DNA of 64,000 nucleotides from Hymenobacter perfusus (GTDB taxonomy: Bacteria > Bacteroidota > Bacteroidia > Cytophagales > Hymenobacteraceae). The stretch covers positions 682,001-746,000 of the forward strand of contig NZ_RWIU01000001.1 in the NCBI RefSeq assembly GCF_003944765.1. The letters run 5' to 3'. Under the pieces are notes generated by a model that made no database searches, was not told the DNA's origin, and saw only the letters and a list, made by a program, of their open reading frames with translations. Each line of letters opens with the position of its first letter. The stretch's first letter is position 1. A program made the position numbers and the translations under genes. Positions 8,195 through 15,731 of the stretch are shown piece after piece.

Positions 8195-8950
8195 CTATAT
8201 AAACACCGTTCCCGCAAAATCCACCACGGCGCGGCGCGTCAGCTCGGGCTCCTCGAAGTAGCCCAGGTGCCCGACGTCGCTCAGGAGCAGGGCGTGGCTT
8301 TGGGCGGGCAGGGCCAGTTGAGGCAGCAGGCTTTCGGTGGGCACCGCTACGTCGTCTTTGCCGGCAATGAACAGCACCGGGAAGCGGGCTTCGCGCAATA
8401 CTCTGGTGCGGTCGGGGCGGTTTTTCATGGCTTCCAGCGCGCCCAGCACGGTGGCTTCGGGCGTGGTTTTGCCGATTTCCTCCAGGAATTCTCGCTGCTC
8501 CAGCATGCTTTCCCGGTTGGCCGGCGCAAACAGCGGCCGGATAAACGACTCCATAAACTTCTCGACGCCGTGGCGGCGCACGAAATCCATGTTCTTGGTG
8601 CGGTTGGCCTTTTTCTCCTCGGTATCGGGCAAGGCGGTGCTGTGGAAAAGCACGAGGCCGGCCACCATCTCGGGGTACCGCTCGGCGAAGGCCAGGGCCA
8701 CGTAGCCACCCATACTATGGCACACCAACAGGGCCCGCTCCACGTTTTTCTGGCGCAGCTGCTCGGCCACGTACCGGGCCTGGGCCTCCATGGAATAGTC
8801 GCGGATATCCTGCACGTTGGTGCCGTGACCGGGCAGGTTCAGCGTCAGCAGCCGGTACTCAGCGGGAAACTCGCGGGTGAACTCCGTCCACACTTCGCGG
8901 GACTCGGCAAAGCCGTGGAGGAATAAAAAGGTAGGGTGAGCCGTGGGCAT
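8195..8950 (-). CDS. Alpha/beta hydrolase
   Basis: A 251-residue serine hydrolase of the alpha/beta fold. TFLFLHGFAESREVW forms the oxyanion-loop HG motif, LLVCHSMGGYVALAFAERYP the nucleophile elbow (Ser in HSMGG), AGKDDVAVP the acid region, and DVGHLGYFEEP supplies the catalytic His. No signal peptide, so cytoplasmic. I chose the Met at 8948-8950 (MPTAHPTFLF) because family members start just before the first strand. In-frame ATGs at 8983 and 8995 would add 11 or 15 residues. The substrate is unknown; it resembles carboxylesterases and MenH/BioH-type enzymes equally. Confidence 0.88.
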   Translation of the reverse strand: MPTAHPTFLFLHGFAESREVWTEFTREFPAEYRLLTLNLPGHGTNVQDIRDYSMEAQARYVAEQLRQKNVERALLVCHSMGGYVALAFAERYPEMVAGLVLFHSTALPDTEEKKANRTKNMDFVRRHGVEKFMESFIRPLFAPANRESMLEQREFLEEIGKTTPEATVLGALEAMKNRPDRTRVLREARFPVLFIAGKDDVAVPTESLLPQLALPAQSHALLLSDVGHLGYFEEPELTRRAVVDFAGTVFI

Positions 8951-9056
8951 GAACGGAAGCGTTGCTCGGTGATGAATACGCATAGGTACGCGCATTTGCC
9001 CAATTCAGCCAATAGCACCTTCTGCGCGCCCAACCGAGCCCGAAACCAGCCACCAC

Positions 9057-9096
9057 GCAAAACGCCCGTTTCCAGCTCAGGAAACGGGCGTTTTGC
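9057..9096 (-). terminator. Intrinsic terminator of yceI
   Basis: A 16-bp perfect stem (GCAAAACGCCCGTTTC and its complement) with an 8-base loop. On the minus strand it ends in a T-rich stretch about 75 bases after the yceI stop. Confidence 0.8.
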
Positions 9097-9169
9097 AAAG
9101 TCCTCGGCGCGGCGGGCGGCCCGATTGAACGGGCCCCAGGTGTGCGGCCCGGCGCGCGAGGTACGGAGG

Positions 9170-9703
9170 TTACTCGGCTTGCTTGGCGAACTGCACGCTG
9201 GCAATCAGCTTCACGTCTTCGCCTACCACGATGGAGCCGGCCTCGGTGATGCCTTCCCAGGTCAGGCCGAAGTCTTTGCGGTTGATTTTGCCACTCACTT
9301 CAAAGCCGGCTTTGGTGTTGCCGTAAAAGTCGGTAGCGGTGCCACCGTACTCCACATCGAGGGTAACGGGCTTGGTTACGTCCTTGATGGTGAGGTTGCC
9401 GGTGAGCTTATAGTCGGAGCCGGATTTGGTCAGGCCCGTCGATTCGAAGGTAATGTTGGGGTAAGCCGATACGGCAAAGAAGTCGTCGGCCTTCAGGTGC
9501 TGGTCGCGCTGCTCCTGGTTCGTGTCGATGCTGTTCACATCAAGGGTCATGCGTACCTGGGCGTTGTCGAAGGCGTCGCCTTCGGTTTCGGCCGAGCCTT
9601 CAAACTGCTTGAACGCGCCGGTAACCGTCGAAATCACGAGGTGCTTGATCTTGAACTGTACTTCGGAGTGCATCGGGTCCAGAACCCACTTGGTAGTTGC
9701 CAT
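9170..9703 (-). CDS. YceI family protein
   Basis: A 177-residue lipocalin-like beta-barrel protein of the YceI family, whose members bind isoprenoid-type lipids in a hydrophobic pocket. Family blocks are visible in order: WVLDPMHSEVQFKIKHLVIS at the start, the F-K-Q-F-E-G strand, DVNSIDTNQEQRDQHLKADDFF near residues 60-80, and ITFES, GNLTIKDVTKPVTLDVEY and NRKDFGLTWE further on. No signal peptide, so this is the cytoplasmic form. It has its own promoter, with a perfect palindrome just upstream of the -7 box that suggests repressor control, and its own terminator. The exact role is not established in this phylum. Confidence 0.93.
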   Translation of the reverse strand: MATTKWVLDPMHSEVQFKIKHLVISTVTGAFKQFEGSAETEGDAFDNAQVRMTLDVNSIDTNQEQRDQHLKADDFFAVSAYPNITFESTGLTKSGSDYKLTGNLTIKDVTKPVTLDVEYGGTATDFYGNTKAGFEVSGKINRKDFGLTWEGITEAGSIVVGEDVKLIASVQFAKQAE

Positions 9704-9778
9704 ATTGGTACGCGGTTAGAAGGATGAAGTGAAACACGAAACGAGTCCGGCCCCGGAACCCGGCCGCCGTCATCGGGA

Positions 9779-9786
9779 CAAATGTA
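9779..9786 (-). promoter_or_regulatory. -7 box of the yceI promoter
   Basis: Minus-strand TACATTTG, an exact TAnnTTTG match, about 75 bases upstream of the yceI start and just downstream of the palindrome at 9801-9822. Confidence 0.55.
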
Positions 9787-9800
9787 CATACTTCTTTCAC

Positions 9801-9822
9801 AAATGATGTAGGTACATCATTT
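9801..9822. promoter_or_regulatory. Perfect 22-bp palindrome, probable operator
   Basis: AAATGATGTA, GG, TACATCATTT: two exact 10-base half-sites around a 2-base centre. It lies where a -33 element of the yceI promoter would be and 75 bases upstream of the ATPase -7 box, between divergent genes. The size and symmetry fit a MarR- or TetR-type dimer site. The cognate regulator is not in this window. Confidence 0.6.
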
Positions 9823-9896
9823 TATTTTTTCGTTGCCATTTTGCGACTACCTCAGCCGCACCACCGGCCGCCAGCCGGCCGGATAGCGTAGAAAGT

Positions 9897-9904
9897 TACC
9901 TTTG
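9897..9904 (+). promoter_or_regulatory. -7 box of the ATPase/nuclease-like operon
   Basis: TACCTTTG, an exact consensus match, 37 bases before the ATPase start codon. Confidence 0.55.
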
Positions 9905-9940
9905 TTTCCCGCCGCTCCGGCGGCCAGATTCCGCACAGCC

Positions 9941-11134
9941 ATGAACGAGCAACTGATTGTCAAAAACTTCGGCCCCATCAAAGACGCCACCGTGGACTTC
10001 AAGAAAGTGACGGTGTTCATCGGGCCGACGGGTGGAGGAAAAAGCACGCTGGCGAAGCTGGCGGCTATTTTTAGGAATGACAAATTTTATTCTATAACAC
10101 CAAGCACAAGGGAAGAATTATTTAAGAGCAGTTCTATCAACACATTTTTTTCAAAGGATTCTAAGTTTACCTGGACCGATAATGACGGGTCCTTTTTTAC
10201 GGATATTAATTTGTTAACAAAAAATATAAATAACAAATTAGTAAATACAAAACCTACAGCAAAAATAGATATTTTATTCAAAAATACTGAGAAGAGATTA
10301 AAATTTCAAAGAATATCTGAAAAATATGCCAACTCTATAAAATCCAATAAAGCCGCTGGCAATTTATTAAAACAATTAAATGATTTAATTGATAATATAC
10401 CAGATCCACTAAAACCAACGTATATACCTGCTGAAAGAATCTTTTCTTCCACAATTGAGTATTCCTTAGCCGGTATTCTCATCAACAATATTGGGCTACC
10501 CAAACTATTCTTAAATTATCTAAATGAATTAAACATAGCTCGTAAAGAAGTAAAGAAATTGAAAATAGATTTTTTAAATATTACATATATACAGAGAAAA
10601 GAGAAAGACTACATAAGTTTGCAAGACACAAAAACTAGTTTGCGTTTATTTGAAGCTGCTAGTGGAATTCAATCTGTTACTCCACTTATGATACTAATAG
10701 AACACCTAACACAACAGAAAGAACAAGCACAGAGCTTCATTATAGAGGAACCTGAACTTAACCTCTATCCTACCGCGCAACAAGGACTACTAAACTGGCT
10801 TGTTGAAAAATGTACAACCGGCGAAAACGACCTAACGATTACCACGCATAGCCCCTATATTCTCTCCCACCTCAACCTTCTACTCTACGCTTATCAAGTA
10901 GCTGAAAAGCATCCTGACCGGGCGGATGATGTAGCGAAGCTTGTACCGCGGGAAAGCTGGATAGACCCAGACGAGTTTGCGGCTTATTACGTCAATGGGC
11001 CAGAAGGCAAAAATGGCGTACGCTCTCTAGTTGATAATGAAACCAAATTGATTTCACAAAACGGCTTAGACACAGTTTCTGGCATTCAAGCTGACATATT
11101 TGATCAATTACTCGATATCAATAGCGGATTCTAG
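9941..11134 (+). CDS. AAA-family ATP-binding protein (OLD/AAA_15-like), candidate defence component
   Basis: A 397-residue ABC/SMC-like ATPase. Visible: Walker A GPTGGGKST (residues 28-36), a signature-like ASGIQSVTP stretch, Walker B FIIEEPEL (266-273, catalytic Glu about 270) and the switch TTHSPY (301-306). This order is that of OLD/RecF-like AAA_15/AAA_21 proteins used in many anti-phage systems. The start MNEQLIVKNFGP at 9941 opens the first beta-strand; an in-frame extension upstream looks non-coding. The first about 130 bases are GC-rich like the host. From about 10070 the gene becomes strikingly AT-rich, returning part-way after about 10780. It is followed after 3 bases by the small nuclease-like gene. 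The substrate is unknown. Confidence 0.85.
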   Translation: MNEQLIVKNFGPIKDATVDFKKVTVFIGPTGGGKSTLAKLAAIFRNDKFYSITPSTREELFKSSSINTFFSKDSKFTWTDNDGSFFTDINLLTKNINNKLVNTKPTAKIDILFKNTEKRLKFQRISEKYANSIKSNKAAGNLLKQLNDLIDNIPDPLKPTYIPAERIFSSTIEYSLAGILINNIGLPKLFLNYLNELNIARKEVKKLKIDFLNITYIQRKEKDYISLQDTKTSLRLFEAASGIQSVTPLMILIEHLTQQKEQAQSFIIEEPELNLYPTAQQGLLNWLVEKCTTGENDLTITTHSPYILSHLNLLLYAYQVAEKHPDRADDVAKLVPRESWIDPDEFAAYYVNGPEGKNGVRSLVDNETKLISQNGLDTVSGIQADIFDQLLDINSGF

Positions 11135-11137
11135 ATT

Positions 11138-11701
11138 ATGATAAACGGAGTACGTGAAGCATTCCGCGACCTAATGCGCGGTAGTGCCTGCCAGGGTGCC
11201 CTAACTGATGCTGAGTTTTTTATACAAGATCCACCCAGTCCCAGTGAAGAGCCTTGTTTCCACTACCTGCCTCCTGTTCGCTCAAGATTTGATTTACAGG
11301 TATTAAATCAGAATAGCCGCTTAATTCATCTGGTCAAAATAGATAAGTGCCTGTATGCAGCTGGTGACTCTGCCCGCTGCGATTGTGCCCTTCTCGCTAG
11401 CGACCAAGCGTACTTCGTGGAGTTTAAGATGACTGACACCGATGCTACATCTGCTGGCAATGAACGCTATGCTCGGGCCAGTGACTGTATGCGCCAGCTT
11501 GAAGCAAGTATCAAAGCATTTTTTGAAAAGGGCGCTATTCCGCCAGGTTCTCTCGTCATTGCATATGCTTGCGTTGGCCGAACACAGCAAACACCGTATC
11601 CTGGAGCGGATTTTTTAAAGCTCAGCGCATCGTTTCGAGAAAGGTTTGAAGGCATTCCCATTCGGCCCCGGTTGATTATCAGCAATACTCTATCGATATA
11701 A
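11138..11701 (+). CDS. Small PD-(D/E)XK nuclease-like protein, partner of the ATPase
   Basis: A 187-residue protein without a family I can name. Residues 82-97 read D-C-A-L-L-A-S-D-Q-A-Y-F-V-E-F-K: an Asp on one strand, then E95-x-K97 on the next, the spacing and hydrophobic pattern of a PD-(D/E)XK metal-dependent nuclease core. A helix follows (SDCMRQLEASIKAFFEKG) and then a strand, LVIAYACVG, compatible with the alpha-beta core. No signal peptide or membrane segment. It starts 3 bases after the ATPase stop, so the two are surely co-transcribed, and is followed by a terminator. The nuclease assignment is an inference from motif spacing; a non-catalytic partner is possible. Confidence 0.6.
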   Translation: MINGVREAFRDLMRGSACQGALTDAEFFIQDPPSPSEEPCFHYLPPVRSRFDLQVLNQNSRLIHLVKIDKCLYAAGDSARCDCALLASDQAYFVEFKMTDTDATSAGNERYARASDCMRQLEASIKAFFEKGAIPPGSLVIAYACVGRTQQTPYPGADFLKLSASFRERFEGIPIRPRLIISNTLSI

Positions 11702-11735
11702 AAAAGCCCCGCCGGACGAATCCAGCGGGGTTTTT
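11700..11735 (+). terminator. Intrinsic terminator of the ATPase operon
   Basis: AAAAAAGCCCCGC...GCGGGGTTTTT with a short loop, overlapping the stop of the nuclease-like gene. It also lies 20 bases past the end of convergent dxs. Confidence 0.85.
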
Positions 11736-11754
11736 CTATTTCAGTTCGTTCAAG

Positions 11755-13689
11755 TTACACCAGCACCGACTTGGCAGTTACCGCCTTCCCGCTCAACTCG
11801 CGCAAAGCGGCGGCAATGCCGGCGGCGTCGAAGCCGCACTCTTTGTACAACTCATCCTGGGTGCCGTGCTCCACGATACGGTCTGGGATGCCGAGACGCT
11901 TGAGAGGCAGGCTGTAGCCGTGGTCGGCCATAAACTCCAGCACGGCAGTGCCGAAGCCGCCGGGCAGGCAGCCATCCTCCACCGTCACCAGGGCTTTGTA
12001 CTGGCGGCAGATGTGGTGCAGCATTTCCTCGTCCAGCGGCTTGCAGAAGCGCATGTCGTAGTGGCCGGGGTTGAGGCCTTCAGCGGCGAGCTGCTGGGTG
12101 GCTTTCACGGCGTAGTTGCCGATGTGGCCAATGCTGAGCACCGCCACTCCTTCGCCCTCGCGCACCACGCGGCCCGTGCCCACGGTAATTTTTTTCAGGG
12201 GCTTGCGCCACTCCGGCATCACGCCTTCGCCGCGGGGGTAGCGGATGCTGAACGGGCCGGCGTTTTCGGGCAGGGTAGCCGTGTACATCAGGTTGCGCAA
12301 CTCCTCTTCATTCATGGGGGCCGAAACCACCATATTCGGGATGCAGCGCATGTAGGCCAGGTCGTAGCAGCCGTGGTGGGTGGGGCCGTCGGCGCCGGCG
12401 AAACCGGCGCGGTCGAGGCAGAACACTACGTGCAGGTTCTGCAGGGCCACGTCGTGCAGCACCTGGTCGTAGGCGCGCTGCATGAAGGAGCTGTAGATGT
12501 TGCAGAACGGCACCAAGCCCTGGGTGGCGAGGCCGGCCGAGAACGTCACGGCGTGCTGCTCGGCAATGCCCACGTCGAATGCGCGGTCGGGCATGGCCTT
12601 CATCATGATGTTCAGCGAGCAGCCCGAAGGCATGGCCGGCGTCACGCCCATGATCTTGTCGTTCTGCTCGGCCAGCTCCACAATGGTGTGCCCGAACACG
12701 TCCTGGTACTTGGGCGGCTGGGGCTTCTCGTAGGTCTTGGTGTGGATTTCGCCCGTCACCTTATCGAACAGGCCGGGGGCATGCCACAGCGTCTGGTCCT
12801 TCTCGGCCAGGGCGTAGCCTTTGCCCTTCACCGTCACGCAGTGCAGGATTTTGGGGCCCGGAATGCTCTTGAGGTCGGTGAGGATAGTGGTCAGATGCTG
12901 CACATCGTGGCCATCCACGGGGCCGAAGTAGCGGAAGTTCAGGGCCTCAAACAGGTTGCTTTGCTTGAGCAGGGTAGCTTTCATAGCCGCCTCCACTTTG
13001 CGGGCAATCTGCTGGGGGTTGGGGCCGAACTTGCTGAGCTTGCCGAGCACGTTCCACAACTCGTCGCGCACCTTGTTGTAGGTGCGGGAGGTGGTGATGT
13101 CGGTGAGGTACTCCTTGAGCGCGCCCACGTTGGGGTCGATGCTCATGCAGTTGTCGTTGAGGATAACCAGCAGGTTGGAGTTGGCCACGCCGGCGTGGTT
13201 GAGGGCCTCGAAAGCCATACCGGCCGTCATGGCGCCATCACCAATCACGGCAATGTGCTGGCGGTCGAACTCCTTTTTATAGTCGGAAGCCACGGCCATG
13301 CCCAGCGCCGCCCCGATGCTGGTGCTGCTGTGGCCCACCCCGAAGGCATCGTACGGACTTTCGCTGCGCTTGGGGAAGCCCGACATGCCGTGGTAGCGGC
13401 GGTTCGTGGGGAACCGGTCACGGCGGCCGGTGAGGATTTTGTGGCCGTAGGCCTGATGGCCGACGTCCCACACCAGCTGGTCGTAGGGTGTGTTGAATAC
13501 GTAATGCAGCGCCACCGACAGCTCCACCACCCCGAGCGAAGCACCGAAGTGGCCGCCGTAAATCGAGACGGTATCTACAATAAATTGCCGCAGTTCCTGG
13601 CTCACCTGCACCAATTGGTCGGGGCTGAGCTTTTTCAGGTCGTCGGGCGAATTGATTTCCGCCAGCAGGGCACCAGGTTCGACAATCAT
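11755..13689 (-). CDS. dxs: 1-deoxy-D-xylulose-5-phosphate synthase
   Basis: A 644-residue thiamine-diphosphate enzyme condensing pyruvate and glyceraldehyde 3-phosphate, the first step of the MEP isoprenoid pathway. Visible: DVGHQAYGHKILTGRRD, the ThDP-binding GDGAMTAGMAFEALNHAG...ILNDN motif (about residues 148-182), the pyrimidine-domain FDVGIAEQHAVTFSAGLA with the catalytic Glu, and DRAGFAGADGPTHHG. The C-terminal transketolase domain is complete (LTVEDGCLPGGFGTAVLEF). Full family length. Single-gene unit with a TAACTTTG box about 100 bases upstream. The start at 13689 gives the usual short N-terminal extension before LKKLSPDQL. Confidence 0.97.
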   Translation of the reverse strand: MIVEPGALLAEINSPDDLKKLSPDQLVQVSQELRQFIVDTVSIYGGHFGASLGVVELSVALHYVFNTPYDQLVWDVGHQAYGHKILTGRRDRFPTNRRYHGMSGFPKRSESPYDAFGVGHSSTSIGAALGMAVASDYKKEFDRQHIAVIGDGAMTAGMAFEALNHAGVANSNLLVILNDNCMSIDPNVGALKEYLTDITTSRTYNKVRDELWNVLGKLSKFGPNPQQIARKVEAAMKATLLKQSNLFEALNFRYFGPVDGHDVQHLTTILTDLKSIPGPKILHCVTVKGKGYALAEKDQTLWHAPGLFDKVTGEIHTKTYEKPQPPKYQDVFGHTIVELAEQNDKIMGVTPAMPSGCSLNIMMKAMPDRAFDVGIAEQHAVTFSAGLATQGLVPFCNIYSSFMQRAYDQVLHDVALQNLHVVFCLDRAGFAGADGPTHHGCYDLAYMRCIPNMVVSAPMNEEELRNLMYTATLPENAGPFSIRYPRGEGVMPEWRKPLKKITVGTGRVVREGEGVAVLSIGHIGNYAVKATQQLAAEGLNPGHYDMRFCKPLDEEMLHHICRQYKALVTVEDGCLPGGFGTAVLEFMADHGYSLPLKRLGIPDRIVEHGTQDELYKECGFDAAGIAAALRELSGKAVTAKSVLV

Positions 13690-13784
13690 GCTTCGGGGGT
13701 AGGAAGGGGATATTAGTAGCGTGGCAACAGATAGTTGAAGCAGAAGGTTATCGATTTCTGCTCACCGCTTAGTAGTGCCGCAGA

Positions 13785-13792
13785 CAAAGTTA
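13785..13792 (-). promoter_or_regulatory. -7 box of the dxs promoter
   Basis: Minus-strand TAACTTTG, an exact TAnnTTTG match, 96 bases upstream of the dxs start. Confidence 0.5.
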
Positions 13793-13864
13793 CGGGTTTT
13801 CCGTTCGGGCGGTTGATGCGGCGGGAAGGTGGGCGTAGTGAAGCTGGGTCGATGGCCCTCCGGC

Positions 13865-13961
13865 ACGTCATTCCGAGCGGAGCGAGGAATCTCGCCTGCT
13901 GACGTTGCAGTGGTAATCCAACATCAGCACGCGAGATTCCTCGCTCCGCTCGGAATGACGT
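13865..13961. repeat. 97-bp hairpin element of the 'GTCATTCCGAGCGGAGCGAG' family
   Basis: Arms 13865-13895 and 13931-13961 are perfect 31-base inverted repeats (ACGTCATTCCGAGCGG...). The next about 11 bases inward pair with few mismatches, so almost the whole element folds back. It lies in the gap between divergent dxs and the flippase-like gene. Translations of this repeat give meaningless peptides of the 'SFRAERGI...FLAPLGMT' kind, recognisable in many Bacteroidota genomes. Likely a mobile or REP-like non-coding element. Confidence 0.85.
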
Positions 13962-14014
13962 TCTTTCTTTCCCCGCACCCTTGCCTCTCTCCACCTCTCC
14001 CCTACCCAAATCCG

Positions 14015-14022
14015 TACCTTTA
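14015..14022 (+). promoter_or_regulatory. Candidate -7 box for the flippase-like gene
   Basis: TACCTTTA, one base from consensus, 26 bases before the start at 14048. Confidence 0.4.
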
Positions 14023-14047
14023 CCCGACCACCCGTTTTCCGTTTCCG

Positions 14048-15133
14048 ATGCCCCAGCTAACCGAAACCCAGTCCGAAGACCAGCAGCTGCTCGACAAGCT
14101 CCGCCCCTCGCGGATTGTGCTGCCGGTACTCATCGGCCTGAGCGTGGTGGGCTTCATGTTCTGGCGCAGCTACCAGCCCGGCGACCTAGCTCCGCTGGCC
14201 AACGCCAAACCCCTCTGGCTGCTGCTGATGCTGGTGGTACTGGTGGCCCGCGACGCCGGCTACGTGTACCGCATCCGCTACCTCACCCAGAAAGTGCTGA
14301 GCTGGCGGGCTGCTCTTGATGTGATTATGCTGTGGGAATTCTCCTCGTGCGTGCTGCCCTCGGCGGTGGGCGGTACGGCGGTGGCGCCGGTGCTGCTGCA
14401 CAAGGAGGGCATTCCGCTGGGCAAATCAGTGGCCTACATCATGGCCACGGCCATGCTCGACAACCTGTACTATGTGCTGGCCGTGCCGCTGGTGGTGCTC
14501 ATCGGGGGTGATGCGCTGTATCCGCACGAGGCGCTGCAGGGCGGGCTGGTGGCCACGCTGCGCATCGGGTTTATTTTGAGCTACGTGTTCGTGACGGTGT
14601 ACGCGCTGCTGATGCTGTACGCCATTTTCATCAATCCGCAGTCGGTGAAGCGGCTGCTGGTGCGGCTGTTTACGGTGCGCGGCCTGCGCCGCTGGCGCAA
14701 CAAGGCCTATAAGATGGGCAACGAGCTGGTGCTGGCCTCGGGGGAGTTGCGCAACAACGGCCGCGCCTACTGGCTGCGGGCAGCCCTCAGCACGGCCTTC
14801 GTCTGGACGGCCCGCTACCTGGTTATCGGCTGCCTGATTGCGGCCTTTATCGACGTGAGCTGGCCGGAGTTCTGGCTGATTTTCGGCCGCAACCTCACCT
14901 ACAAAGTCATTCTGCTGATTGCCATTACGCCCGGCGGCGCAGGCATTGCCGAGGGCGCGTTTCCCACGTTCTTCGGCAAGTTCATCGGCACGGCCACCAT
15001 GACCAACTTCATGGTGCTCATCTACCGCGTCGTCACGTATTACCTCTACCTAGTGCTGGGCGCCGTATTCCTCCCCCGCTGGGTGGCCCGCATCTACGGC
15101 AAGCGCAAGATTGAGCAGGTGATGCATTCGTAG
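14048..15133 (+). CDS. Flippase-like (UPF0104/LPG-synthase TM-type) integral membrane protein
   Basis: A 361-residue protein with about 7-8 membrane segments, for example IVLPVLIGLSVVGFMFW, PLWLLLMLVVLVARDAGY and the VLAVPLVVLIGG region. The blocks LWEFSSCVLPSAVGGTAVAPVLLHKEGIPLGKSVAYIMATAMLDN and ITPGGAGIAEGAFPTFF are those of the lysylphosphatidylglycerol-synthase TM region family (PF03706). Members without the aminoacyl-transferase domain, like this one, are thought to move lipids or lipid-linked compounds across the membrane. I chose the Met at 14048 because the frame upstream runs through the repeat element and is not coding. Convergent with the nucleotidyltransferase-like gene; no terminator seen between them. 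Confidence 0.88.
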   Translation: MPQLTETQSEDQQLLDKLRPSRIVLPVLIGLSVVGFMFWRSYQPGDLAPLANAKPLWLLLMLVVLVARDAGYVYRIRYLTQKVLSWRAALDVIMLWEFSSCVLPSAVGGTAVAPVLLHKEGIPLGKSVAYIMATAMLDNLYYVLAVPLVVLIGGDALYPHEALQGGLVATLRIGFILSYVFVTVYALLMLYAIFINPQSVKRLLVRLFTVRGLRRWRNKAYKMGNELVLASGELRNNGRAYWLRAALSTAFVWTARYLVIGCLIAAFIDVSWPEFWLIFGRNLTYKVILLIAITPGGAGIAEGAFPTFFGKFIGTATMTNFMVLIYRVVTYYLYLVLGAVFLPRWVARIYGKRKIEQVMHS

Positions 15134-15164
15134 CCGGCATTCATTCCGCTGAACGTTGAGCTTG

Positions 15165-15626
15165 CTATATCCAGTGCAGTAGCCGCTGGTCGGTGGGGCG
15201 GTTGGCCTGCGCTTTTTGCAGCAGCACGGCTTCCAGCCCAAGAAGCGGCAGCCCCTGCTGCCAATGGCAGCACGCCCAGAAGTCCGGCCAGCCGAGAAAT
15301 TCATTTTCGTAGGCGCAGTCGAGCACGGCCCCGGCTTGCTGGGCGCGCAGGTAGTACTTGCCCGCCAACTGCCCGGCCTGCAACGGCACAGCCACCGGCT
15401 CGCCCCAGACGCTCACGCCCCAGCCTGCCGCTTGCAGGCAGCTCACCAGTTTGGTCAGGTTATCGACCTCGAAAGGCAGCAGAATGTCGCAGTCGGCGAC
15501 CAGGCGGCGCGGCAGCGCAGGCACTTGGCAGCGTAGCGCAAACGTGCCCAGCACCCCAAACACGACACCGGCGGCCACCAGCTCGTGCAACGTGCGCAGG
15601 TAGAGTCGTTCGTGAGAGGCCGTCAT
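15165..15626 (-). CDS. Nucleotidyltransferase-like protein
   Basis: A 153-residue protein. GVVFGVLGTFALRC (residues about 20-33) followed by RLVADCDILLP with D45-x-D47 resembles the G-x-x-A and D-x-D core of minimal nucleotidyltransferases. The rest (LLGLEAVLLQKAQANRPTDQRLLHWI) fits the C-terminal helix where such proteins carry K...D.H. residues. No signal peptide. It lies 105 bases downstream of the radical SAM gene on the same strand, so the two may be an operon. The substrate is unknown. The fold assignment rests on motifs only and could be wrong. Confidence 0.55.
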   Translation of the reverse strand: MTASHERLYLRTLHELVAAGVVFGVLGTFALRCQVPALPRRLVADCDILLPFEVDNLTKLVSCLQAAGWGVSVWGEPVAVPLQAGQLAGKYYLRAQQAGAVLDCAYENEFLGWPDFWACCHWQQGLPLLGLEAVLLQKAQANRPTDQRLLHWI

Positions 15627-15731
15627 TCGTGAGGCGGAAAAGCTGGATGCGCCGCCGTGGGCCGGTATCAGTTGGCGGTCAGTTGTTATTTGCCGCGCTG
15701 CCGCGGCCCGGTATTTTTTCCTCAGCCTCAG

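Noticed and set aside
11866..13716. 616-codon open frame opposite dxs
   Set aside because: His/Ala/Val-rich shadow translation. The minus strand carries a complete dxs with all motifs.
13713..14009. Open frame giving an SFRAERGI-type peptide
   Set aside because: It translates the 97-bp inverted repeat. This is a well-known kind of spurious protein, not a gene.
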